A stretch of 42,548 nucleotides of DNA, from positions 1 to 42,548 of the forward strand of contig CACVCF010000246.1 in NCBI GenBank assembly GCA_902729415.1, written 5' to 3'. Made by a program: the position numbers and the translations under genes. Under the pieces are notes generated by a model. That model made no database searches and was not told the DNA's origin. It worked only from the letters and a program-made list of their open reading frames with translations. Numbering within the stretch: the stretch's first letter is position 1; every line of letters starts with the position of its first letter. Positions 7,744 to 17,285 of the stretch are shown here, in pieces. Origin of the DNA: Terasakiella magnetica. Its GTDB lineage: Bacteria > Pseudomonadota > Alphaproteobacteria > Rhodospirillales > Magnetospirillaceae.

Positions 7744-8253
7744 TTACTCGATCCATTCGCCTTTATAGACGCCCCAGATCTCGTCCCGCTTCAGCCAGCC
7801 CTGGGTCTGGGCGGCATCGACACGGCAGAAATCACGGTTGCGCGGGCATTGCAGCAGGCGGCCGATGACACCGCCCTCGATCACCGCCACCGTATCGGAA
7901 TTGTCGGAATCCGAACCGCGCAACTGGCGCTGGCCGCCGATCACCACCATCATGCGCCGTCCCGACAACATGCTTTGATGCACCCAGCCCTCGGTACCCT
8001 GCCAGTCGCGGATCTTGCGCCAGGCCTCGAACTCGGCGATGACCTCGACCGGCAGATCCTTGCGGGCGTAAATCCAGTCGATGGGATAGCGCTGGCCGGG
8101 GCCGGTGCGCAGATTGACCTCGTCCGAGCGCAGGGATACGAAGCGGGGCAGGGGCAAGCCACTGGCTTCACCCGCCGCGACCGGCAGGGAGGATCCCGCC
8201 AGAACGGCAAGGCCGATCAGCCCCGTAATGGTCCGCAAAGCCCCTTTTTTCAT
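7744..8253 (-). CDS. SH3 domain-containing periplasmic protein
   Basis: The 169-residue protein has a signal peptide (positive start MKKGALR, hydrophobic core to about residue 27, small residues VAAGEA). A bacterial SH3 domain follows: VNLRTGPGQRYPIDWIY at about residues 46-62 and TEGWVHQSMLSGRR near 88-101. A second SH3-like stretch with CPRNRDFCRVDAAQTQGWLK lies near the C-terminus, and its two Cys may pair. The family (COG3807) is thought to bind or sense the cell wall; no enzyme activity is expected. It is divergent from the D-2-hydroxyacid dehydrogenase. Confidence 0.8.
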   Translation of the reverse strand: MKKGALRTITGLIGLAVLAGSSLPVAAGEASGLPLPRFVSLRSDEVNLRTGPGQRYPIDWIYARKDLPVEVIAEFEAWRKIRDWQGTEGWVHQSMLSGRRMMVVIGGQRQLRGSDSDNSDTVAVIEGGVIGRLLQCPRNRDFCRVDAAQTQGWLKRDEIWGVYKGEWIE

Positions 8254-8562
8254 CCCCCACGCGACCCTGACACGATGGACCCTCCAGCGGCATTATAGGG
8301 CCGGGCCAGACCCGCCGGTCAAGGCGGGTGGAAGGAGATTGTTTCGATTCATTTCAAACATCGACGGTAGACAAGGTTTTGCCGTCTTGCTAGTGCTCGG
8401 AACCGAACGTATCGTAGAGGGCTTGTGTCCGGTATGCCCGGGCCGTCGGCCCCGTTGTGACGGGGACCGCGTCCGGCATTTGCGTGACCGGCTCATCATG
8501 CCAATATCTCGGTGTGCGGGGTCGTAAGGTACGATATCCGGGCCCCGGGAGGAGTAGAAAGT
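8254..8562. promoter_or_regulatory. Divergent intergenic region, SH3 protein / hydroxyacid dehydrogenase
   Basis: These 309 bases hold no credible gene. On the plus strand TTGCTA (8387-8392) and TATCGT (8410-8415) are 17 bases apart and could drive the dehydrogenase. Short GC hairpins occur (for example CCCCGT-TGTG-ACGGGG near 8450). GGGAGGAG lies just before the ATG at 8563. All are weak calls on sequence alone. Confidence 0.35.
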
Positions 8563-9549
8563 ATGCCGCATAAGAAGCCTGTCGTCGTGGTGACCCGCAA
8601 GCTGCCCGACGTCATTGAAACCCGGATGATGGAGCTGTTCGACACCCGGTTGAACGCCGACGATCATCAGATGTCCAAGGCCGAGATCATCGAGGCCATC
8701 AAGGGTGCCGATGTACTGGTGCCCACCGTGACCGACCGTATCGACGCGGGCATTTTGTCCCAGGCTGGTCCCGAATTGAAGTTGGTGGCCAATTTCGGTA
8801 CCGGCGTCGATCATATCGATCTGGCCACCGCCCGTCAGCGCGGCATCACCGTCACCAACACGCCCGGCGTGCTGACGGAAGATACCGCCGACATGGCCAT
8901 GGCCCTGATTTTGGCGGTGCCGCGCCGCCTCGCCGAGGGCGAGCGCCTGATCCGGTCCGGCGATTGGAAGGGCTGGAGCCCGACCTTCATGATGGGGCAT
9001 CGTATTTGGGGCAAGCGCCTGGGCATCATCGGCATGGGCCGCATCGGCCAGGCGGTGGCGCGGCGCGCCAAGGCCTTCGGCATGTCCATCCACTACCACA
9101 ACCGCAAGCGCGTCCATCCCGATATCGAAGGCGAGCTTGAGGCCACCTATTGGGAAAGCCTCGATCAGATGCTGGCCCGCATGGATGTGGTGACGGTTCA
9201 TTGTCCCCATACGCCTGCCACCTTCCATCTGCTGTCGGCTCGCCGTCTGGAACTGCTGCCCAAGCACGCTTATGTGGTCAACACCGCCCGCGGCGAGATC
9301 GTGGACGAGAACGCGCTGACCCGTATGCTGCTCCGTGGCGACCTGGGCGGCGCTGGTCTCGACGTGTTCGAGCACGAGCCCGCGGTCAATCCCAAGCTAT
9401 TGGCCTTGGATAACGTGGTGCTGCTGCCCCATCTGGGCTCGGCCACCCTGGAAGGCCGTATCGATATGGGCGAGAAGGTGCTGATCAACATCAAGACCTT
9501 CGTCGATGGGCATCAGCCGCCGGATCGTGTCCTCGCCAGCATGCTTTAG
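8563..9549 (+). CDS. D-2-hydroxyacid dehydrogenase (glyoxylate/hydroxypyruvate reductase type)
   Basis: This NAD(P)-dependent enzyme of 328 residues interconverts D-2-hydroxyacids and 2-oxoacids; its closest functional group is D-glycerate dehydrogenase / glyoxylate reductase (GyaR/GhrB). The nucleotide-binding motif is GIIGMGRIGQAVARRA at about 155-170. The catalytic residues are Arg243 in NTARGEIVDE, Glu272 in FEHEP and His290 in LLPHLGSAT. NFGTGVDHID at 78-87 marks the substrate loop. The ATG at 8563 has GGGAGGAG upstream; an earlier in-frame ATG at 8512 has no such site. It ends ahead of a strong terminator and seems to be a single-gene unit. Confidence 0.9.
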   Translation: MPHKKPVVVVTRKLPDVIETRMMELFDTRLNADDHQMSKAEIIEAIKGADVLVPTVTDRIDAGILSQAGPELKLVANFGTGVDHIDLATARQRGITVTNTPGVLTEDTADMAMALILAVPRRLAEGERLIRSGDWKGWSPTFMMGHRIWGKRLGIIGMGRIGQAVARRAKAFGMSIHYHNRKRVHPDIEGELEATYWESLDQMLARMDVVTVHCPHTPATFHLLSARRLELLPKHAYVVNTARGEIVDENALTRMLLRGDLGGAGLDVFEHEPAVNPKLLALDNVVLLPHLGSATLEGRIDMGEKVLINIKTFVDGHQPPDRVLASML

Positions 9550-9603
9550 CGCCTCGGGCGTCAAATGTGACGCGCGGGTACCCCCGGCTCTATGTCAGCC
9601 CCA

Positions 9604-9632
9604 CCCCGGTCGGATTTCCGACCGGGGTTTTT
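9604..9632 (+). terminator. Rho-independent terminator after the dehydrogenase
   Basis: A perfect 10-base stem, CCCCGGTCGG with CCGACCGGGG around an ATTT loop, is followed by five T. It separates the dehydrogenase from the hemerythrin-domain gene. Confidence 0.9.
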
Positions 9633-9714
9633 CATGCCCTTGATCGCCGTCAAGTACCAGACCAATCCACTTGGGTATTGTCGCTTCATGACGACGAAGA
9701 CAAGGAATACCGCC

Positions 9715-10134
9715 ATGCGTAAGACCGACAATTACCGTAAACATCACGATGACCTCCGCATCATCATCACCCGGTTGCAGCCCATGCTGGACGCCAAGGC
9801 CATCGCCGCCAATCCCCAAGGGGTGGCCGATGTGGTGCGGGATCTGTTCGGCAAGTTCTCGGTTCATCTGGCTATCGAGGACAGCACCCTTTATCCCAAA
9901 TACGCCGTTCACACCGATGCCCGGCTGCGGCAGGTGGCGCTGACCTTCCAGACCGAGATGGGCAGCCTGTCCAAGCGCTTCGACACCTATAAGCGGGCCT
10001 GGGCCGGTCCGCTGGCCATCGGGCGCGACCCGGCGGGCTTCGTGGCCGAGACCAAGGAGATCATCGGCCTGCTGACCACCCGGGTGCGGCGCGAGGAAAC
10101 CCATTTCTACGATCTGGTCGATACCGCCGCGTGA
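9715..10134 (+). CDS. Hemerythrin HHE cation-binding domain protein
   Basis: The 139-residue protein looks like a four-helix hemerythrin-type bundle with spaced His/Glu: YRKHHDDLR near residue 7, FSVHLAIEDSTLYPKYAVH near 47-65, and a late RREETHFYDLV. These could bind a di-iron site, but the set is not the canonical HxxxE/HxxxH array, so metal binding is not certain. Cytoplasmic family members sense or store O2 or NO. The ATG at 9715 is preferred for AAGGAATACCGCC ahead of it; an ATG at 9688 gives nine more residues. TTGGGTATTGTCGC just upstream is promoter-like but weak. Confidence 0.7.
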   Translation: MRKTDNYRKHHDDLRIIITRLQPMLDAKAIAANPQGVADVVRDLFGKFSVHLAIEDSTLYPKYAVHTDARLRQVALTFQTEMGSLSKRFDTYKRAWAGPLAIGRDPAGFVAETKEIIGLLTTRVRREETHFYDLVDTAA

Positions 10135-10382
10135 TTGCCCGACGAGCCGTCAGGCTCGGAGTTGCGGCCAAGGGCCGGCGCGCCTGATGGCGCGGAAGCC
10201 AAGCATCCGGGACGGATGCGCCCGGCGGTTGAGGGCCGGTATTAAGTCACTTGACTCTGAGGAGCGGCTGGAGCTAAAACCCCAGCCTCTTCAGTTTTCT
10301 GGAGACCTCCGCCACCGAGGTGGCCCGTCGGCCCGCGAATATTCGCGCACCGGCGCGAAATTGTTTTGGGATCAGGGATCGC
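10135..10382 (+). other. Hairpin-rich leader region before ffh
   Basis: This 248-base gap has no credible gene but several perfect small stems in a row: 10143-10158 (CGAGCC-GTCA-GGCTCG), 10179-10194 (CGCGCC-TGAT-GGCGCG), 10203-10219 (GCATCCG-GGA-CGGATGC), 10266-10287 (GGCTGG with CCAGCC) and 10311-10324 (GCCACC-GA-GGTGGC). A TTGACT at 10250 hints at a promoter, but no good -10 box follows. The first stems may end the upstream gene; the rest may form the ffh leader or a small RNA. Confidence 0.4.
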
Positions 10383-11747
10383 ATGTTCGAGAGCTTAAGC
10401 TCAAGGTTAGGCAAGGTATTCGAGAGGCTGACGGGCCGTGGCGCCCTGTCGGAAGCCGACGTTACCGAGGCCCTGCGCGAAGTCCGCGTTGCCTTGCTTG
10501 AGGCTGACGTCGCCCTGTCCGTGGTTAAGGAATTCATCGGCCGGGTCAAGGTCCGCGCCATCGGCCAGGAAGTGATCAAGTCGGTCACCCCCGGTCAGAT
10601 GGTGGTCAAGATCGTCCATGACGAGCTGATCGCCACCTTGGGCACCAAAGGGACCGAGCTGAACCTCAATGCGGTTCCGCCGGTGGTGATCTTGATGGTC
10701 GGCCTCCAGGGCTCGGGCAAGACCACCACCTCTGCCAAGATTGCGCTCAAGCTGAAGAAAGAGCGCAAGAAGGTTCTTCTGGCATCGCTGGACGTCTACC
10801 GTCCCGCCGCCCAGCAGCAATTGCAGATTCTGGCCGGTCAGGCCGAGGTCGGCAGCCTCCCCATCATCATGGGTGAGATGCCGGTGGCCATTTCCAAGCG
10901 CGCCCTCGATGTGGGCCGCAAGGAAGGCTATGACGTCGTCATTCTCGATACCGCCGGCCGACTGCATATCGATCAGGAATTGATGGCCGAAGTGGCGGCG
11001 GTGCGCGACGCCACCAAGCCCACCGAGACCCTGTTGGTGACCGATGCCATGACCGGTCAGGATTCGGTGATCCTGGCCCGCGAGTTCAATGAAAAGGTGG
11101 GCATCACCGGTATCGTCCTGACCCGGATCGACGGCGACGCCCGTGGCGGCGCCGCCTTGTCCATGCGGTCGGTCACCGGGCGCCCGATCAAGTTCCTGGG
11201 CGCCGGTGAAAAGCTGGACGCCCTTGAAGTCTTCCACCCGGATCGTATCGCCGGGCGCATTCTCGGCATGGGCGACGTGGTCGGCCTGGTCGAGAAGGCC
11301 ATGGAGACCATCGAGCATGAAGAGGCCGAGCGGCTTGCCAAGCGGATCGAAAAGGGCAAGTTCGACCTTGAGGACATGCGCAAGCAATTCGGTCAGATCC
11401 GTAAGATGGGCGATCTCAAGGGCATCATCGGGATGCTGCCTGGCATGGGCAAGATCGCCGGTCAGCTGAAAGACGCCAATATCGACGAGAAGATGGTGTC
11501 GCGTCAGGAAGCCATCATCTTGTCCATGACCAAGGCTGAACGCAAAAATCCCGACCTGATCAAGGCGTCGCGCAAGAAGCGCATCGCCGCGGGCGCCGGG
11601 ATGGAGGTTCAAGACGTCAACAAGCTGCTTAAGCAGTATCAGCAGATGGCCGACATGATGAAGAAGGTCGGCAAGCTGGGCCAGAAGGGGCTGATGCGTC
11701 ATGGCATCGGCGGACTTCTTCCCCCCGGCGGTAAATTTGGGCGGTAA
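10383..11747 (+). CDS. ffh: Signal recognition particle protein Ffh
   Basis: Ffh is the SRP GTPase that binds 4.5S RNA and signal sequences and docks ribosomes at FtsY. The 454-residue chain has the N domain (FESLSSRLGKVFERLTGRG), and the G domain with GLQGSGKTTTSAKIA, DVYRPAA, DTAGRL and TRIDGDARGGAAL. The Met-rich M domain includes GMLPGMGK and late MADMMKKVGKLG. It starts at the ATG at 10383. It heads the order ffh-rpsP-rimM-trmD-rplS, with 42 bases to rpsP. Confidence 0.97.
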   Translation: MFESLSSRLGKVFERLTGRGALSEADVTEALREVRVALLEADVALSVVKEFIGRVKVRAIGQEVIKSVTPGQMVVKIVHDELIATLGTKGTELNLNAVPPVVILMVGLQGSGKTTTSAKIALKLKKERKKVLLASLDVYRPAAQQQLQILAGQAEVGSLPIIMGEMPVAISKRALDVGRKEGYDVVILDTAGRLHIDQELMAEVAAVRDATKPTETLLVTDAMTGQDSVILAREFNEKVGITGIVLTRIDGDARGGAALSMRSVTGRPIKFLGAGEKLDALEVFHPDRIAGRILGMGDVVGLVEKAMETIEHEEAERLAKRIEKGKFDLEDMRKQFGQIRKMGDLKGIIGMLPGMGKIAGQLKDANIDEKMVSRQEAIILSMTKAERKNPDLIKASRKKRIAAGAGMEVQDVNKLLKQYQQMADMMKKVGKLGQKGLMRHGIGGLLPPGGKFGR

Positions 11748-11789
11748 CCACCCCGTCCCTTAGGACTTTAACGAGAGGATGACCGAAGA

Positions 11790-12161
11790 ATGGCCTTGAA
11801 GATTCGTCTCTCCCGCGGTGGCGCCAAGAAGCGCCCCTTCTACAAGATCGTCGTCGCCGATGCGCGTGCTCCGCGTGATGGCCGCTTCATCGAGAAGGTG
11901 GGCACCTACAACCCGATGCTGCCCCAGGATTCTGGCCAGCGCTGGATTCTCGACGACGAGCGCGTGAAGCATTGGCTGTCCGTCGGCGCCCAGCCGACCG
12001 ATCGTCTGGTCCGCTTCTTCGCCGATCGCGGCCTGGTGGCCAAGGTTGCCAAGGCCGAACAGACCAAGCAGCCCCAGCCCAAGGCGAAGGCCCAGCAGCG
12101 CGCCAAGGATGCCGCCGACCGTGCGGCCGCCGCCGCCGCCGAAGCCGCCAGCGCCGAGTAA
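11790..12161 (+). CDS. rpsP: 30S ribosomal protein S16
   Basis: S16 is a small-subunit assembly protein. The first 80 residues match the family: [20 protein letters not shown], then [19 protein letters not shown] and [18 protein letters not shown] Lys/Ala/Gln-rich tail brings the length to 123, as is common in alphaproteobacteria. GAGAGGATGACC precedes the ATG. rimM starts seven bases after the stop. Confidence 0.97.
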   Translation: MALKIRLSRGGAKKRPFYKIVVADARAPRDGRFIEKVGTYNPMLPQDSGQRWILDDERVKHWLSVGAQPTDRLVRFFADRGLVAKVAKAEQTKQPQPKAKAQQRAKDAADRAAAAAAEAASAE

Positions 12162-12167
12162 TCGCCC

Positions 12168-12722
12168 GTGGCGGATAAAGTGTGCGTTGGCGTCGTCGTT
12201 GGCGCGCATGGAATCCGCGGTGCGGTCCGGATCAAGAGCTTCACCGAGGTGGTGACCGATATCGGGTACTACTCGCCGGTGGAGGATGAGGGCGGGACCG
12301 CCAAGGTCCGTCTGAAGGTGACGGGCGAGGTCAAGGGCCTCGTCATCGCCACCTTGGAGGGTGTGACGGACCGCAACGCCGCCGAGGCGCAGAAAGGGAG
12401 ACGGCTTTACGTCCCCCCGGAGCGCCTGTCCCGGTCGGTCGCGGAGGATGAGTTCCTCTACGGCGATCTGGTCGGACTGACGGCGGAGGCGAGCGACGGC
12501 CATAGGTTGGGCACCGTCAAGGCGGTGCATGACTTTGGAGCCGGGGATGTGTTGGACATCGCGTTGACCGGGGGGGGCGCCATGATGGTTCCCTTCACCA
12601 AGGCGGCGGTGCCCGAAGTGGATGTGGCCGGGAAGCGGCTGGTGGTGATCCCACCGGTCTATGCTCCGGATGAGAAGGACGGCGAGGCCGGGCAAGGCTT
12701 GGCTGAAGAGGATGGAGACTGA
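12168..12722 (+). CDS. rimM: Ribosome maturation factor RimM
   Basis: RimM binds S19 and helps 30S head maturation. The 184-residue protein starts [20 protein letters not shown], the family N-terminal barrel. The C-terminal PRC-barrel has [18 protein letters not shown] and [13 protein letters not shown]. The start is the GTG at 12168; no ATG fits. The tail after residue 165 is charged and variable. The trmD start lies within a few bases of its stop, so the two are probably coupled. Confidence 0.95.
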   Translation: MADKVCVGVVVGAHGIRGAVRIKSFTEVVTDIGYYSPVEDEGGTAKVRLKVTGEVKGLVIATLEGVTDRNAAEAQKGRRLYVPPERLSRSVAEDEFLYGDLVGLTAEASDGHRLGTVKAVHDFGAGDVLDIALTGGGAMMVPFTKAAVPEVDVAGKRLVVIPPVYAPDEKDGEAGQGLAEEDGD

Positions 12723-12723
12723 C

Positions 12724-13434
12724 GTGGAAGAGATGGCGAGGGAGCCCTGGACGGCGACCGTGCTCAGCCTCTTCCCCGAGATGTTTCCGGGGCCGCTGGG
12801 CCTGTCTTTGGCAGGCCGGGCGTTGGAGGACGGGATCTGGTCCCTGAACGCGGTGGATATCCGGGGGTTCGCTCCGGGAAAGCATCGCTCGGTGGACGAC
12901 TCGCCCTTCGGCGGCGGGGCCGGGATGGTGATGCGGCCGGATGTGCTGGACGCCGCCATCCGGGGTACGCCCGGTCCGGGGCCTCTGGTGTATATGACGC
13001 CGCGCGGTCGGCTGCTGGACCAGGCTTTGGTCCGCGAGCTGGCGGCGGGGCCGGGTGTGAAGGTGCTGTGCGGGCGGTTCGAAGGCGTGGATCAGCGGGT
13101 GCTGGACGCGCATCAGGCCATCGAGGTCAGTGCCGGTGATTTTGTGCTGTCGGGCGGCGAGCCCGCGGCTTTGATTATGTTGGACGCCATCGTCCGCCTG
13201 CTTCCCGGCGTGATCGGGAAGGAGGAATCGCTGGTGGAAGAGAGCTTCGAGTGGGGATTGCTGGAATATCCCCACTACACCCGCCCCCAATCGTGGGAAG
13301 GGCGGGAGGTGCCGGAAGTTTTGCTTTCCGGTCACCACGAGAAGATTCGCGCCTGGCGGAAACGGCAGGCGGAGGAAATAACCCGGCGGCGTCGGCCCGA
13401 TCTGTGGGATCGGTACACGCAGCCACTGAAGTGA
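12724..13434 (+). CDS. trmD: tRNA (guanine-N1)-methyltransferase TrmD
   Basis: TrmD methylates G37 at N1 in tRNAs reading CNN-type codons, using S-adenosylmethionine bound in a trefoil knot. Family marks are [14 protein letters not shown] near the start, [31 protein letters not shown] and [15 protein letters not shown]. Three starts are possible: ATG 12712 (inside rimM), GTG 12724 and ATG 12733. GTG 12724 is chosen because GGAG lies six bases before it and it follows the rimM stop by one base; the result is 236 residues. Confidence 0.95.
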   Translation: MEEMAREPWTATVLSLFPEMFPGPLGLSLAGRALEDGIWSLNAVDIRGFAPGKHRSVDDSPFGGGAGMVMRPDVLDAAIRGTPGPGPLVYMTPRGRLLDQALVRELAAGPGVKVLCGRFEGVDQRVLDAHQAIEVSAGDFVLSGGEPAALIMLDAIVRLLPGVIGKEESLVEESFEWGLLEYPHYTRPQSWEGREVPEVLLSGHHEKIRAWRKRQAEEITRRRRPDLWDRYTQPLK

Positions 13435-13448
13435 GCGAGGGTTGAGCC

Positions 13449-13880
13449 ATGGTGAACATCATTGAGCAGCTCGAAAAGGAGCAGATCGAGAAGCTGACCG
13501 CCGCGCGCGGCGTCCCCAGCTTCGCTCCCGGCGATACTGTGAAAGTGAACGTGAAGGTTATCGAAGGTAACCGCGAGCGCGTGCAGGCCTATGAAGGCGT
13601 GTGCATCGCCCGCAAGAACGACGGTCTGAATTCGTCGTTCGTGGTGCGCAAGATTTCCTACGGTGAAGGCGTCGAGCGTATCTTCCCGCTCTATTCGCCC
13701 AATATCGCCTCCATCGAGGTGGTGCGCCGTGGCGATGTCCGCCGCGCCAAGCTGTATTACCTGCGCGACCGTCGCGGCAAGTCCGCCCGTATCGCCGAGC
13801 AGACCACCGGCCATTCCGGCAAGGTGTCCGCCGCCGAGCGTGCCGACGCCGCCGCCGCGAAGGCCAAGGCGAAGGAATAA
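13449..13880 (+). CDS. rplS: 50S ribosomal protein L19
   Basis: L19 sits at the subunit interface. The core is clear: [53 protein letters not shown] and [21 protein letters not shown]. The length (143) includes an Ala/Lys-rich tail. It starts 14 bases after trmD and ends at a terminator, closing the ribosomal set. Confidence 0.97.
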   Translation: MVNIIEQLEKEQIEKLTAARGVPSFAPGDTVKVNVKVIEGNRERVQAYEGVCIARKNDGLNSSFVVRKISYGEGVERIFPLYSPNIASIEVVRRGDVRRAKLYYLRDRRGKSARIAEQTTGHSGKVSAAERADAAAAKAKAKE

Positions 13881-13903
13881 AGGGCGGGCCGCCCTTTCTT
13901 TCC
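13879..13903 (+). terminator. Rho-independent terminator after rplS
   Basis: The stem AAAGGGCG pairs with CGCCCTTT around GGC, beginning at the rplS stop and followed by CTTTCC. This ends the ffh-rplS transcript before the leu genes. Confidence 0.75.
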
Positions 13904-13910
13904 TGTCACC

Positions 13911-13985
13911 CGTCATGCCCGCCTTGCGGCGGGTATCCATGGTGCCGTTTCCCCCGGACACCCCCCCGCATCACGCGTGGGGGTG
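13911..13985. repeat. Palindromic intergenic repeat between rplS and leuC
   Basis: CGTCATGCCCGCC-TTGC-GGCGGG-TATCCATGG (13911-13942) resembles the small dispersed palindromes seen between genes in many alphaproteobacteria. A second imperfect stem, CACCCCC with GGGGGTG, spans 13959-13985. The dispersed nature is inferred; only one copy is present in this window. Confidence 0.45.
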
Positions 13986-14028
13986 ACGGCGGAATGGGAT
14001 GACGGCGCGTAACCGCTAGGGATTCGAC

Positions 14029-15432
14029 ATGGCCAAGCTCCGCACGTTGTTCGACAAGATCTGGGACGCCCATCTGGTGGACGTTCAAGATGACGGCACC
14101 TGCCTCATCTATATCGATCGCCATCTGATCCACGAGGTCACCAGCCCCCAGGCCTTCGAAGGGCTTGAGATGTCGGGCCGCAAGGTGCGCCATCCCGAGA
14201 TGACCCTGGCGGTGGCCGATCACAACGTGCCGACCACCGACCGCTCCAAGGGCATCGAGAACGAGGAGAGCCGGATTCAGGTCGAAACCCTGGAGAACAA
14301 CGCCAGGAAGTTCGGCGTTGAATATCTCCGCATGGACGATATTCGCCAAGGCGTGGTTCACATCGTCGGTCCCGAGCAGGGCTTCACCCTGCCCGGCACC
14401 ACCATCGTTTGCGGCGATTCCCACACCTCGACCCACGGCGCCTTCGGTTCCCTGGCCTTTGGCATCGGCACCTCGGAGGTCGAGCACGTGCTCGCCACCC
14501 AGACCCTGGTGCAAAAGCCCGCCAAGAACATGCGGATCACCGTCACTGGTAAGGCGCCCAACGGCGTCACCGCCAAGGATATCGTTCTGGCCATCGTCGG
14601 CAAGATCGGTACCGCCGGCGGTACCGGCTATGTGGTCGAGTATGCGGGCGAAGCCATCCGCGACCTGTCCATGGAAGGCCGCATGACGGTCTGCAACATG
14701 ACCATCGAGGCGGGCGCCCGCGCCGGTCTGATCGCCCCCGACGAGAAGACCTTCGCTTATATCGCGGGTAAGCCGCGCTCGCCCAAGGCTGCGGCCTTCG
14801 AGGCGGCGGTCTCCTACTGGAAGACGCTGCATACCGACGATGGCGCCCATTTCGATGCCGAGATCACCCTCGACGCCGCCACGCTGGTGCCGCAGATCAC
14901 CTGGGGCACCTCGCCGGAAGACGTGATCGCCATCACCGGCACGGTGCCCAACCCGGCTGATATCGCCGACGAAGGCAAGCGCAAGGCGGTGCAGCGGTCA
15001 TTGGACTATATGGGGCTGACCGCGGGGATGAAGGCGACCGATATCGCCATCGACGTGGTGTTCATCGGGTCGTGCACCAATGGCCGCATCGAGGACTTCC
15101 GCGCCGCCGCCGAGGTGTTCAAGGGCCGCAAGGTCGCCGCCGGGGTTCAGGTTCTGGTGGTTCCCGGCTCCGGTCTGGTCAAGGAACAGGCCGAGCAGGA
15201 AGGTCTGGACGAGATCTTCATCGCGGCGGGCGCCGAATGGCGCGAACCCGGATGCTCCATGTGTCTGGCCATGAATGCCGACCAGTTGAAGCCGGGCCAG
15301 CGTTCGGCCTCGACCTCGAACCGCAATTTCGAGGGCCGCCAGGGCCGTGGTGGCCGGACCCATCTGGTCAGCCCCGCCATGGCCGCTGCCGCCGCCATCA
15401 CCGGCAAGCTGACCGACGTGCGTTCGCTGTAA
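14029..15432 (+). CDS. leuC: 3-isopropylmalate dehydratase large subunit
   Basis: LeuC with LeuD isomerises 2-isopropylmalate to 3-isopropylmalate in leucine synthesis, using a 4Fe-4S cluster. The 467-residue length is normal. It has [20 protein letters not shown] and the cluster Cys in [13 protein letters not shown] plus [11 protein letters not shown]. The end is [20 protein letters not shown], typical of the family. The ATG at 14029 follows CTAGGGATTCGAC. leuD starts 13 bases after the stop. Confidence 0.97.
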   Translation: MAKLRTLFDKIWDAHLVDVQDDGTCLIYIDRHLIHEVTSPQAFEGLEMSGRKVRHPEMTLAVADHNVPTTDRSKGIENEESRIQVETLENNARKFGVEYLRMDDIRQGVVHIVGPEQGFTLPGTTIVCGDSHTSTHGAFGSLAFGIGTSEVEHVLATQTLVQKPAKNMRITVTGKAPNGVTAKDIVLAIVGKIGTAGGTGYVVEYAGEAIRDLSMEGRMTVCNMTIEAGARAGLIAPDEKTFAYIAGKPRSPKAAAFEAAVSYWKTLHTDDGAHFDAEITLDAATLVPQITWGTSPEDVIAITGTVPNPADIADEGKRKAVQRSLDYMGLTAGMKATDIAIDVVFIGSCTNGRIEDFRAAAEVFKGRKVAAGVQVLVVPGSGLVKEQAEQEGLDEIFIAAGAEWREPGCSMCLAMNADQLKPGQRSASTSNRNFEGRQGRGGRTHLVSPAMAAAAAITGKLTDVRSL

Positions 15433-15445
15433 GGGGGAACCGACC

Positions 15446-16051
15446 ATGGACAAATTCACCACTCTGACCGGCGTTGCCGCGCCGCTGCCCATGATCAACG
15501 TCGATACCGACATGATCATCCCCAAGCAGTTCCTGAAGACCATCAAGCGGACCGGTCTCGGCAAGAACCTGTTCGACGAGATGCGCTATACCCAAGACGG
15601 CAAGGAAGTCGCCGATTTCGTGCTGAACAAGCAGGCCTATCGCGGTGCCAAGATCCTGGTGGCCGGGGCCAATTTCGGCTGTGGCTCGTCGCGCGAGCAT
15701 GCGCCCTGGGCCATTCTCGATTTCGGCATCCGCTGCGTCATCGCGCCCAGCTTCGCCGACATCTTCTTCAACAATTGCTTCAAGAACGGCATCCTGCCCA
15801 TCACCTTGCCGCAAGAGCAGGTGGACAAGCTGCTGGACGATGCCAATCGTGGCGCCAACGCCATCGTCACCATCGATCTGGCGGCCCAGACCATCACCGG
15901 TCCCGACGGCGGCTGTATCAAGTTCGAGGTCGATGCCTTCCGCAAGCATTGCCTGCTCAACGGCCTTGACGACATCGGTCTGACGCTTCAGCGCGAGGAT
16001 AAGATCGCGGTGTTCGAGGAGCAGCGCAAGACCTCCAACCCCTGGCTGTGA
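15446..16051 (+). CDS. leuD: 3-isopropylmalate dehydratase small subunit
   Basis: LeuD supplies the swivelling domain of the isopropylmalate isomerase. The 201-residue protein shows [20 protein letters not shown] at the start, the signature [20 protein letters not shown], and [26 protein letters not shown] lies before the ATG at 15446. It is followed by a 76-base gap and leuB. Confidence 0.97.
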   Translation: MDKFTTLTGVAAPLPMINVDTDMIIPKQFLKTIKRTGLGKNLFDEMRYTQDGKEVADFVLNKQAYRGAKILVAGANFGCGSSREHAPWAILDFGIRCVIAPSFADIFFNNCFKNGILPITLPQEQVDKLLDDANRGANAIVTIDLAAQTITGPDGGCIKFEVDAFRKHCLLNGLDDIGLTLQREDKIAVFEEQRKTSNPWL

Positions 16052-16127
16052 CCCCCGCCGACAAGGGTTGACGGCGCCGGAGCCAAGCGCTACGCAGGCA
16101 CAAAATAACGGTCGATTGGAGATAAGC

Positions 16128-17234
16128 ATGCCCGCCAAGAAGCTTTTGATCCTTCCCGGTGACGGTATCGGCGTCGAAGTCATGGCGCAGGTCCGGCGTA
16201 TTATCGATTGGATGGCGCGCAAGCGGAAGGTGGAGTTCGATATCTCCGAAGGCCTGCTGGGCGGCGCCGCCTATGACGTTCACGGCACGCCCTTCCCCGA
16301 AGCCACCCTGACCGCCGCCATGGCCGCCGACGCCGTGCTGCTGGGCGCGGTGGGCGGTCCCAAGTGGGACGACTTGCCCTTCGACAAGAAGCCCGAACGC
16401 GGCCTGCTCGGTATCCGCAAGGAAATGGGCCTGTTTGCCAATCTGCGTCCGGCCACCGTGCTTGATGCTCTGGTCGATGCCTCGACGCTGAAAAGCGACG
16501 TGGTGTCGGGCCTCGACATCATGATTTTGCGCGAACTGACCGGCGGTCTTTATTTCGGCGAGCCGCGCGGCATCGACACCCTGCCCGACGGCACCCGCAA
16601 GGGCTACAACACCCTGGTCTACACCACGCCCGAGATCCAGCGCATCGGCCGCGTCGCCTTTGAGCTGGCCAGGAAGCGCAACAAGCGCCTGTGCTCGGTG
16701 GACAAGGCCAATGTGCTGGAATGCACCGTGCTGTGGCGCGAAGAGATGATCAAGCTGCAAAAGGAAGAGTATCCGGATGTGGAGTTGACCCACATGTATG
16801 TGGACAACGCCGCCATGCAGCTGGTCCGCAATCCCAAGCAGTTCGACGTCATGGTCACCGAGAACATGTTCGGCGACATCTTGTCCGATTGCGCCGCCAT
16901 GCTGACCGGATCCTTGGGCATGCTGCCGTCGGCTTCGCTCGGCGCCGCCGACGCCCAGGGCCGCCGCAAGGCTTTGTACGAGCCGGTCCATGGCTCTGCC
17001 CCCGACATCGCGGGCAAGGACATCGCCAACCCGCTGGCGACCATCATGTCGTTCGCCATGTGCCTGCGCTACTCGTTCGACATGGCCACCGAGGCCGACA
17101 TGATCGAGACGGCGGTGAAGAACGTGCTGAAGGGCGGCTTGCGGACCGCCGACATCATGCAGCCGGGCAAGGCCAAGGTCTCGACCACCGTCATGGGCGA
17201 GTCCGTGGTCCGCGAACTGGACAAGATGGTCTGA
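16128..17234 (+). CDS. leuB: 3-isopropylmalate dehydrogenase
   Basis: LeuB oxidises and decarboxylates 3-isopropylmalate with NAD. The 368-residue chain begins [19 protein letters not shown]. It has [28 protein letters not shown], the Lys site [10 protein letters not shown] and [15 protein letters not shown] with GLY-like nucleotide contact [18 protein letters not shown]. The ATG at 16128 has TTGGAGATAAGC upstream; an in-frame earlier GTG at 16068 does not fit the family start. A strong terminator follows, closing leuCDB. The remaining leucine genes (leuA) are not in the window. Confidence 0.97.
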   Translation: MPAKKLLILPGDGIGVEVMAQVRRIIDWMARKRKVEFDISEGLLGGAAYDVHGTPFPEATLTAAMAADAVLLGAVGGPKWDDLPFDKKPERGLLGIRKEMGLFANLRPATVLDALVDASTLKSDVVSGLDIMILRELTGGLYFGEPRGIDTLPDGTRKGYNTLVYTTPEIQRIGRVAFELARKRNKRLCSVDKANVLECTVLWREEMIKLQKEEYPDVELTHMYVDNAAMQLVRNPKQFDVMVTENMFGDILSDCAAMLTGSLGMLPSASLGAADAQGRRKALYEPVHGSAPDIAGKDIANPLATIMSFAMCLRYSFDMATEADMIETAVKNVLKGGLRTADIMQPGKAKVSTTVMGESVVRELDKMV

Positions 17235-17254
17235 TCCTTCGAGGATAAAGACGG

Positions 17255-17285
17255 AAAAAGGCGGCTCCGAGGGGCCGCCTTTTTT
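17255..17285 (+). terminator. Rho-independent terminator after leuB
   Basis: AAAAAGGCGGC pairs with GCCGCCTTTTT around a short G-rich loop and ends in six T. It lies between convergent leuB and the COQ10/RatA-like gene and could work both ways, since the stem starts with an A run. Confidence 0.85.
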
